DNA from: Niveispirillum sp. SYP-B3756
Lineage (GTDB): Bacteria; Pseudomonadota; Alphaproteobacteria; Azospirillales; Azospirillaceae
DNA: 64,000 bases
NCBI RefSeq assembly: GCF_009495745.1
Contig: NZ_WIDQ01000012.1
Location: forward strand, 1-64,000
Direction of reading: 5' to 3'
The stretch's first letter is position 1, and each line of letters opens with the position of its first letter. Below are positions 32,954-39,833 of this stretch, piece after piece. Below the pieces are notes generated by a model that worked only from the letters and a program-made list of their open reading frames with translations, was not told the origin of the DNA and did not search any database. The position numbers and the translations under genes were made by a program.

Positions 32954-35020
32954 TCAGGACAGGAAATTCACCAGTGACAGGGAGGCGGTGCGCCCGGTCA
33001 CGGCGTAGGAAGTTTGCTGACGACCAAGGGCCGCTTGCAATTTTACGGCCACTTCATTTTCGTCCACACCCTCGATCTGGGCCATTTCGTTTGTGGCTTT
33101 GGCCATGGCGGTGGTGTGGCGGGTCTGGGCATTCTCCATCGTGGTGGCTGCATTGACCACACGAGCAGAGACACCTTTCAGTTCGTTCTGGGCAGCGATG
33201 GCCAGATCGCGGCCCTCACTCATGATTTCGCTGTAGCGGCCGGGCTGCGCCACGGCCTGGGTCAGCCGGCGCAGGCTGCTGACCAGTTTCTGGATGGCGG
33301 GATCATTGCTGCTGACCCCGTAGGTTACCGGCAGCCCCTCATCCACCGTCATGCGTGCCTGGTCATAGGCAGCGCTGTTATCGGTTTGCTGGGTGAACTC
33401 AGTATCATAGAAGGGCAGCTTGGGCGGGGCCGCCAGGTCGGCAAAAACATCCTGGTTGGCCAGCGGCGGAATTTCATTGGTGACCAGCCGCGCACTGTTG
33501 CCAGCATTGTTGATGCTGGCCGTGGTCTGGAACTGGCTGTTATTGACCTTGGCTGTCAGGATGATGTTGGTATCGTCCGCCGGATCAATACTGGCCGTTA
33601 CGGTGGTGGCTGGATCAGCATTGATCTGCGCCGTCAGCTTCTGTGCCACCCAGTTCGACATGGAGCTGGGGGCGGTGAAACCTGCGGGCACCGGCGCATT
33701 GCCGTTCAGGATGTCGGTGTCGGCCGGGCTGATGGCATATGAGTATTTTGTCGGGCCGGCAACAATGACCTTCGGCGGTGCATTTTCATTCTGCACAATG
33801 GTACGGGCACCGATGGAAACGTTGAACACGTCGCCAACATCAGCCTCGTCACCATGCAGCTTCACATGATCAATCTGCGTCTGGGTTTCACTGGCTGTCT
33901 GGATCGTGTAGGGCGCCTGGCCGGGGTCAAGGGCACCTGGCGCCGGCTCTATGGTATTGTTATGGGTACCATTATCATAGACGGCTGAGGACATGGTGAA
34001 TTTATCAGCAACATCCTTGGCCGTCGCGGTAACAATGCCATTGCTGACCGACAAGGTGACATTGAAGGGCGGTTGCACCGCCTTCATCTGGTCAACAAGG
34101 CCGGTGCCATCGCCATTGGTCAGCACCTCATCCAGCGATTTTTCCTTGCCCGTGGTCGTATAGGTGAAGCGCTGACCATTCAGCGTCATCTCAAACACCT
34201 CGCCAGGATCTCCGCGAGCACCCACCAGGGTAGTGCTCATGATCTGCTTGGCAGAGATGATGTCACCCACCGGTTTGGTGGAAAGACGCGATCCGGCGAA
34301 AATGTACCGGTCACCCACCTTCTCATTCAGCATGGACTGCAGTTCAGTCGTCATGCCCTTGATCAGCGACTTGGTGGAAGCAAGATCAGGCCAGGTGACA
34401 TCAAAGGTGGAGGTACCGCCGCCGGCCAGTTCCTCGAAATTCAACTTGATCACGGCACCTTCGCCAGGACCGCCATTGATGATGAAGCGGTCGGCATCCA
34501 CCTGGGGTGGCACCTGTTTCAGGTTGACCGTATTGGTGGATTTGCCGCCCAGCCCGTCGGTGACCGTCACATCGAAGCTGCCGGCGGGACCGGTGCTGCT
34601 GGGCACAGCGGAAACCGTATAGGTCGCCTCTGCCTTGAAGCTGGAATTGATCTGGTCGATCGTCACCTTCATGCTTTCGGCATTGGAATTGATGACGGAG
34701 CTGACACGCACCGCGCCCGGCCCCTGCGGCAGGCGGCTGACATTGCTCAGTTCCGATGCCATCTTCACCATCCGCTCCATGATGGTGTTGTAGGATTTCA
34801 CCCGCGTCATCGACTGGTCGATGGTGTTCGTATAGGCCTGACGCTTGGCATAATCGGCGCGCAGGTCCAGCAACCGCTGCGTCTGCGTGCCATAGGCGGA
34901 CACATCGACCGATTTTTTGAGCGTGTTGAGCTGTGACGACAGGTCATCAATCTGCCGCTGCCCATTGGTGAGTCCCCCCAGCGTCGAGAGGTAGCTGCCA
35001 TAGCTGCTGATCCGTGTCAT
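32954..35020 (-). CDS. flgL: Flagellar hook-filament junction protein FlgL, enlarged
   Basis: 688 aa; FlgL is commonly 300-400 aa. The N-terminal coiled domain (MTRISSYGSYLSTLGGLTNG; LNEKVGDRYIFAGSRLSTKP near 231-250) and the C-terminal helical domain (about 550-688) are typical of FlgL/flagellin. Extra modules at about 255-350 and 375-505 resemble those in FlgE. YTTTGKEKSLDEV (287-299) nearly repeats FlgE YTTTGKEVSLDEI. Its ATG overlaps the flgK stop (ATGA), so translation is coupled. It caps the hook and joins it to the filament. Confidence 0.88.
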   Translation of the reverse strand: MTRISSYGSYLSTLGGLTNGQRQIDDLSSQLNTLKKSVDVSAYGTQTQRLLDLRADYAKRQAYTNTIDQSMTRVKSYNTIMERMVKMASELSNVSRLPQGPGAVRVSSVINSNAESMKVTIDQINSSFKAEATYTVSAVPSSTGPAGSFDVTVTDGLGGKSTNTVNLKQVPPQVDADRFIINGGPGEGAVIKLNFEELAGGGTSTFDVTWPDLASTKSLIKGMTTELQSMLNEKVGDRYIFAGSRLSTKPVGDIISAKQIMSTTLVGARGDPGEVFEMTLNGQRFTYTTTGKEKSLDEVLTNGDGTGLVDQMKAVQPPFNVTLSVSNGIVTATAKDVADKFTMSSAVYDNGTHNNTIEPAPGALDPGQAPYTIQTASETQTQIDHVKLHGDEADVGDVFNVSIGARTIVQNENAPPKVIVAGPTKYSYAISPADTDILNGNAPVPAGFTAPSSMSNWVAQKLTAQINADPATTVTASIDPADDTNIILTAKVNNSQFQTTASINNAGNSARLVTNEIPPLANQDVFADLAAPPKLPFYDTEFTQQTDNSAAYDQARMTVDEGLPVTYGVSSNDPAIQKLVSSLRRLTQAVAQPGRYSEIMSEGRDLAIAAQNELKGVSARVVNAATTMENAQTRHTTAMAKATNEMAQIEGVDENEVAVKLQAALGRQQTSYAVTGRTASLSLVNFLS

Positions 35021-36423
35021 CTGACGATGCCCTCGATAGCGTCCAGCATATTGTTAACCGTCTGCATGACGCGGGCGGCGGCGGAGTAATTGCGCTGAAG
35101 CACCTGCAACATGGCGATCTCCTCGTCCATGTTGACGCCGGTATTGTTCTTGTACCGGCTGTCCAGCTGCGATTTGAAATCGGTGGCGATTGTCGCCTGT
35201 TCATGCGTCACCTTGGCATTGGTGCTCCAGGAACCAATGACGGTGGAAACCATGGAGGAGTAGCTGACGCTGGTGATGCGCAACCCATCGGCGTTAAGGG
35301 AACGGCCGGATGCAGACAAGGACTGTGTCACCCCGGTGATGGCGCTCTGCTTGATCTGCTTCTCCCCGGACAATAAAGCCGGATTGAGCTGGATATCGCC
35401 CGCCCCATTGCCGACGAAGAAGCGGTTGGCTTGTTCATGGTCCAAGGCGGGGCTGGCCTGATTATAAGCGTCGGCAAAACTGGTGGGTTCCCCCGGCTTG
35501 GTGGAACCCAGAAAGGCCTCGCCCAAACCCTGAAGCTGGGAATTCAGCTTGCGGATGATCTCTGCCCCAGGCTGGGTGCTGGCCGGCTGCGGCGGTATAG
35601 CGGTGGAACCGTCGGCAGACATTTGCAGCAAGGCACCCAGCTTGCCGTCATTGATCTGGTCATTCAGCGCCCGGTCGCTGCCGGAAGACCGCAGCATCCC
35701 ATTAGAATAGCTGAACTTCACCGGTGCAGCATCCAGCAGCGAGACACCGGAAGAAGTGAAGATGGAAAGCTTGCCATCCCCCCGCTCCACCGTGCGGACG
35801 CTCATCAGGCTGGATACTTCGCGGATAAGCTGGTCGCGCTTATCCTCCAGATTCATCGTCGACTCGCCAGCACCCTTGCTGGCCAGGATATCGTCGTTCA
35901 GCTTGTCGATCGTGGTCAGGGCGGTGTTCAGCTGGTCAACGGAGCCTTGGATATCCGTATCGATCTCGCGTTTCAGATCACCGACACCCAGGGTCAGCCG
36001 CCGCAGTTCGCGGGCGACGTCATCGCCATAGGTCACGATCTGGCCTTGCGCCACCGTGCTTTCCGGCGTGGCTTCCAGCTCCATCCAGGCCGCCTGGAAT
36101 TTCTGCATGGAATCCGTCAGCGGCGGCGTACCCGCCGTGGTGCCCAGCAGGTCCGTCACCTTGCGCATATAGCTGGACAGGGTGCTGGCGTTGGACTCCT
36201 CTGAAATTGTCTGCTGCAACTGTACCCGCAGCGCCACATCCACCTCACGCCGGTACTGCGCCACCATCGGGTTGCCACTGGCATCGATGGTCCGCTCCAG
36301 CACATGGCGGGAACGGTTGGGATCGTCAGCACTGGCCACGTTCTCGGCAACGACCGACAGCTGCCCCTGGATCATGCGCAGGTTGCTGGCGGTGTTGTTG
36401 AGAACGCCGAAAAGGCTGGTCAT
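35017..36423 (-). CDS. flgK: Flagellar hook-associated protein FlgK
   Basis: 468 aa. The N-terminal D0 helix (SLFGVLNNTASNLRMIQGQL) carries a degenerate form of the usual 'NIANVNTPGY' motif (ENVASADDPNRSRHV). The C-terminus (NNTGVNMDEEIAMLQVLQRN ... NNMLDAIEGIVR) is typical. FlgK is the first hook-filament junction protein, exported by the flagellar type III system. It is first gene of flgK-flgL-small gene, behind a sigma-54 promoter 72 nt upstream. In contrast to FlgE and FlgL here, it is of normal length. Confidence 0.9.
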   Translation of the reverse strand: MTSLFGVLNNTASNLRMIQGQLSVVAENVASADDPNRSRHVLERTIDASGNPMVAQYRREVDVALRVQLQQTISEESNASTLSSYMRKVTDLLGTTAGTPPLTDSMQKFQAAWMELEATPESTVAQGQIVTYGDDVARELRRLTLGVGDLKREIDTDIQGSVDQLNTALTTIDKLNDDILASKGAGESTMNLEDKRDQLIREVSSLMSVRTVERGDGKLSIFTSSGVSLLDAAPVKFSYSNGMLRSSGSDRALNDQINDGKLGALLQMSADGSTAIPPQPASTQPGAEIIRKLNSQLQGLGEAFLGSTKPGEPTSFADAYNQASPALDHEQANRFFVGNGAGDIQLNPALLSGEKQIKQSAITGVTQSLSASGRSLNADGLRITSVSYSSMVSTVIGSWSTNAKVTHEQATIATDFKSQLDSRYKNNTGVNMDEEIAMLQVLQRNYSAAARVMQTVNNMLDAIEGIVR

Positions 36424-36494
36424 CGTCCCTATCCCTTGATGGCGGCCCGACCGGGCAGCGACAGACCCCGGATGGATCGGTCACCAGCCCTCAA

Positions 36495-36510
36495 TGCAAT
36501 GAACGGGCCA
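36495..36510 (-). promoter_or_regulatory. Sigma-54 promoter of flgKL
   Basis: On the minus strand TGGCCCGTTCATTGCA, preceded by T: invariant GG and GC are 10 nt apart, with one deviation from TGGCACG in the -24 box. It is about 72 nt upstream of the flgK start. Confidence 0.75.
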
Positions 36511-36828
36511 AGAGCAGGGGGAAACTTAAGTTATTGATTTAAATATTAAAAAAACATACGGAAGAATCCCATCGGCAATTTCTTCCCGGTGGAAAAGCCG
36601 GAAACGGCAAGCTTGGCCGGGCCAGCGGATCAGTCGATCAGTCGATCAGGTTATATAAAGAAAAATCCGCCCGGGATGCGGGCGGATGATCACAGTTCTG
36701 CCAAGGGGGGGTGTTGACACGCCCCCTGGCAGTTTCTTTTTCCTTCAGATTTCTCGCGGCAGCACCATCATGGCCGACGCGCCCACAGCGGCGGAGCCGC
36801 ATCGCACCAGGGCGACAGGCCCTTACCG
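36511..36828. other. Gene-free region upstream of flgK
   Basis: It contains an AT-rich block (36530-36560), possibly an enhancer or activator region for the flgK sigma-54 promoter, and the terminator at 36665. Short open frames on both strands lack ribosome-binding sites and protein character. Confidence 0.4.
36665..36687 (-). terminator. Terminator downstream of the DUF2934 gene
   Basis: Stem ATCCGCCC/GGGCGGAT with a 7-nt loop. On the minus strand it is followed by TTTTTCTTT. It is about 140 nt after the gene's stop. Confidence 0.7.
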
Positions 36829-37191
36829 TCAGGCAGTATGAACCGCGGCGGACAGCAATGACAGGCGGCTGCGGACAATTTGTTCGGCCACCAGCCAATG
36901 TTCCATATCCTTGCCCTCTGGTCGGCCTTCACCTAGCCAGAGCAGATAGGCCTCGTACGCGACCTGTTCGGTAGTGGGCTGAACAGAAGCCGGATCAGCG
37001 GCGGCGGCGACAGGAGCCACCGGCTTCTTCGTCTTGCCGGTCGAGGCTTTTGTAGCCGCTTCCGCCGGTGCCTTGGCCTTCGGCGCTCGCGGCTTCCGGG
37101 GCGACGCCGGCTGCGGCATCACCGGGTCGGCGGGGGTGGTTTCGACAAGGGTGGCGACAGTGATTTCGGCATTCTTGGGCTTACGCGGCAT
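36829..37191 (-). CDS. DUF2934 protein with a histone-tail-like N-terminus
   Basis: 120 aa. Residues about 1-75 are a low-complexity Lys/Ala/Pro-rich tail (PRKPRAPKAKAPAEAATKAS), reminiscent of histone H1-like bacterial proteins. Residues about 78-108 form a DUF2934 motif (VAYEAYLLWLGEGRPEGKDM then EHWLVAEQIV). DUF2934 function is unknown. The tail suggests nucleic-acid binding, which is inference. GGAGATCTGGACCT precedes the ATG. It is monocistronic with a terminator. Confidence 0.75.
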   Translation of the reverse strand: MPRKPKNAEITVATLVETTPADPVMPQPASPRKPRAPKAKAPAEAATKASTGKTKKPVAPVAAAADPASVQPTTEQVAYEAYLLWLGEGRPEGKDMEHWLVAEQIVRSRLSLLSAAVHTA

Positions 37192-37517
37192 AGGTCCAGA
37201 TCTCCATGCAAAGCGGTACGCGAAGCAACGGGGGGGAACGCGCGAATGATGCGGCAGACAAAAAGTTTGGCGAATTTATTGCACCGCACCACTAGTGGAA
37301 TTTACCACTGTCCGCCGGCTCTCCATAGAGATGTTTTCAATGGATCGGAAACAGCGCCTGGCGTGACAACCATCGCACCGCACATGCGGTATTGCCAGGT
37401 TGCAGATGCAGCAGCAGCAGTTGAAGAATACAACAGGCGGGGAGCGTTTTGCCCGTCAGTGGAATAACGCGCCGGGTCTTTCTGCTGTGTCCAGCCCCTT
37501 GCTGGAGGTCGCCTGCT
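37192..37517. other. Intergenic region
   Basis: No gene supported. It contains a perfect 10-bp palindrome CCACTAGTGG (37289-37298) followed by another CCACTG half-site, upstream of the DUF2934 gene. Otherwise unremarkable. Confidence 0.35.
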
Positions 37518-39014
37518 TTACGGCTGCACCGCACCAAGGCTGCACAGCAGCGGCAGCCGGCGCTGGCGGAAACGCTGCCAGCGTTCCTCCAGTTCCACGA
37601 GATTCTGTTTGGGTGTTTCCAAAAGGCGTCCATCGCGCAGCAGCCGCTGCCCCACCGCGGCCAGGGCCGCCCAGGCGGCCTCCGGGGGGGAGGCTGCCTG
37701 CTGGTGCAGGGCCTGCAGGAAAAGCTGTTCCACCCGATCGACCGCGATGGCGCCGCCGGTGACCGGGCAGGCCAGCGCCTGCAGCCGGTCAAGCTGCAAG
37801 GCCTGGTGCAGGATCACCGCGTTGAGCCGTTGCGCCGTCATTGCCCTTGCCGACAGCCCCGCAGGCGGCAAGGCCGGAGTCAGCAAGTCCAGGGCCGTCA
37901 GCAGGCCCAGCGCCCCCGGCACTGCCGTGCCGTGGCGGGCCTGCAGCACCGACAGCGGCAGCGGTCCCGCCTGCAGGCTGGCCAGAATGTCATGCGACAA
38001 TTCCCAATCCGGCTCCACCACGCTGCCACCGGGCAGGGTGGCACGGCGTGGCAGATCCCGTGGATGGCCCAGCGCTGCCCAGCAGGGATCAGGGTCAGGC
38101 GTTGCCGCAGTTCCCCCGGCGCGGCGGAACAGGTCGCGGCGGAAAGGCCGGTTGGTCAGATAATCACGCAGCAGCTCCGCAAACACGGGATCATCACCCC
38201 CCGGCCCCGCCGCCGCCGCGATGGCGGGTGCCTGCAGCGCCGCCTCCCACCGGTCAGACGCCCGGCGCTGTCCGGCGAAATGCACCCCAATGGCCGCCAG
38301 ATCGGCAGCAATATCAGCGAAATAGACCGGCTCCCAACTCTCATTGAAATACTCATGCGCCAGATATTGGGCGGGGCGACCCTGCAACTGGGCCAGACGG
38401 GGGGAAAGTGTGGGGTTGATACGGAAATATTCCGCCCCCTGCCCTTCCAGCCGCCCGGCCAGATCCAGGGCGGCGGCGATGCGGGCGGGAAGGCTGCCAT
38501 CCTCCCGCCTTGCCTGCTCCAGCATCAGCCGGCGCAGCGGCAGATATTGTGCCCAGCCCGGCAGCACATTGTAGCCGATATAGACCAGCCCACCCGGCTT
38601 CAGCCTGGCATCAATGAAGCGCACCACATCCGCCCGTGCCACTGGCCCCACCCAGGACCAGACGCCATGCAGGGCGATGATGTCGAAGGCAGGTAGATAT
38701 TCGTGCAGATACTCACGAAACCCCGCCCCACTGACCGTCAGGTTGGTCAACCCCGCCGCGTCGGCCAGTCCCCGGACATGGGCCACATGGTCGGGGTTGA
38801 AATCATTGCCCCAGAAGCGGGCCTGCGGATTGGCCGCCGCCATCAGGGCCAGACTGAACCCCTGGCCGAAGCCCAGTTCACAATAATCAAAGGGCTGGTC
38901 TGGGCGGATCGGGGCATCGGGCAGGGCCGCCGCCATCTCCCATGGCAACAGTTCCACGTGGAACCCATGAGTGTAGCCGATCTCTGTTACATAACCTTCA
39001 GTCCAGCCCTGCAT
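37518..39014 (-). CDS. Class I methyltransferase with C-terminal regulatory domain
   Basis: 498 aa. The N-terminal Rossmann methyltransferase domain (about 40-190) has the SAM motif YCELGFGQGFSLALMAAANP and the acidic GNDFNPDHV. The middle part (about 215-300; LAHEYFNESWEPVYFADIAA) matches the methyltransferase regulatory domain found in predicted bacterial methyltransferases. The C-terminal helical part (about 400-490) is less conserved. The substrate is unknown; some relatives lie in surface-polysaccharide or flagellar-glycan regions. It is divergent from tdk. No signal peptide. Confidence 0.85.
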   Translation of the reverse strand: MQGWTEGYVTEIGYTHGFHVELLPWEMAAALPDAPIRPDQPFDYCELGFGQGFSLALMAAANPQARFWGNDFNPDHVAHVRGLADAAGLTNLTVSGAGFREYLHEYLPAFDIIALHGVWSWVGPVARADVVRFIDARLKPGGLVYIGYNVLPGWAQYLPLRRLMLEQARREDGSLPARIAAALDLAGRLEGQGAEYFRINPTLSPRLAQLQGRPAQYLAHEYFNESWEPVYFADIAADLAAIGVHFAGQRRASDRWEAALQAPAIAAAAGPGGDDPVFAELLRDYLTNRPFRRDLFRRAGGTAATPDPDPCWAALGHPRDLPRRATLPGGSVVEPDWELSHDILASLQAGPLPLSVLQARHGTAVPGALGLLTALDLLTPALPPAGLSARAMTAQRLNAVILHQALQLDRLQALACPVTGGAIAVDRVEQLFLQALHQQAASPPEAAWAALAAVGQRLLRDGRLLETPKQNLVELEERWQRFRQRRLPLLCSLGAVQP

Positions 39015-39118
39015 CTCGCCATATCCAGAATCGCATCTTTCACTTTTAATGGCACGCTTTGGCGATCTCGCCTATAGATCGCCGCCTCTGGAAATGCGGG
39101 TTCGGAAAGGCTTGGCGG

Positions 39119-39703
39119 ATGCGATACGGGAAGCTGGAGGTGATCTGCGGACCGATGTTCTCCGGCAAATCGACGGAGATATTGAAGCGAGCCATCTGGT
39201 ACACGCACGGTACCGGCTCCCATATCATGCTGCTGAAGCCGGCCTTTGATGTGCGCTATGGGCAGGACCGGGTGGTGAACCATGATGGCATCGGCTTTGA
39301 CGCCATGCCCATCACCCGGATGCCACCCGTTCCCGACAATATCGCCGCCGTCTTCATCGATGAAGTGCAGTTCTGCACCGACCCGCATTACCAGGGCGAT
39401 CTGGTGGAGGATGTGCGCAGCCTGCTGGCGCGCGGCATTGATGTGGCCGTGGCGGGGCTGGATATGGACTGGCGGGGCCGCGCCTTTCCCCTGACCGCAA
39501 CCCTGGCCGCCATGGCCGACGGCATCCAGAAACTGCGCGCCCGTTGCGCCGTCTGCGGCCATGACGCGCATAAGAGCTTCAAGAAGCACAGCAATGATCG
39601 CACCGTCGAACTGGGTCAGGCCGACCTGTACGAGCCTCGCTGCAACCTGCATTGGCACGACCACAGCACCCGGCCGGGAACGGCGTTGAGCTTGGATTTG
39701 TGA
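39119..39703 (+). CDS. tdk: Thymidine kinase
   Basis: 194 aa from the ATG at 39119, after GGAAAGG, giving the family N-terminus MRYGKLEVICGPMFSGKST. P-loop GPMFSGKST and Walker B VFIDEVQF are clear, and GLDMDWRGRAFP is the lasso region. Zinc-binding cysteines are CAVCGHDA and a later EPRCNLHWH, where the last cysteine of the usual CxxC pair appears replaced by histidine. It phosphorylates thymidine for salvage into DNA. Single gene. Confidence 0.93.
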   Translation: MRYGKLEVICGPMFSGKSTEILKRAIWYTHGTGSHIMLLKPAFDVRYGQDRVVNHDGIGFDAMPITRMPPVPDNIAAVFIDEVQFCTDPHYQGDLVEDVRSLLARGIDVAVAGLDMDWRGRAFPLTATLAAMADGIQKLRARCAVCGHDAHKSFKKHSNDRTVELGQADLYEPRCNLHWHDHSTRPGTALSLDL

Positions 39704-39833
39704 GGGGCCGTCGGGAAATTCAGCGTGCTGCCCCTGCCGGCAAAAGCCATGGGCATGACCCTTGGCACACCCCGGCAACCGGAAATCCGGGCTTGATCAG
39801 AAGGGTTCGGGCCTTCTGCTGTCATTGGGGTGG

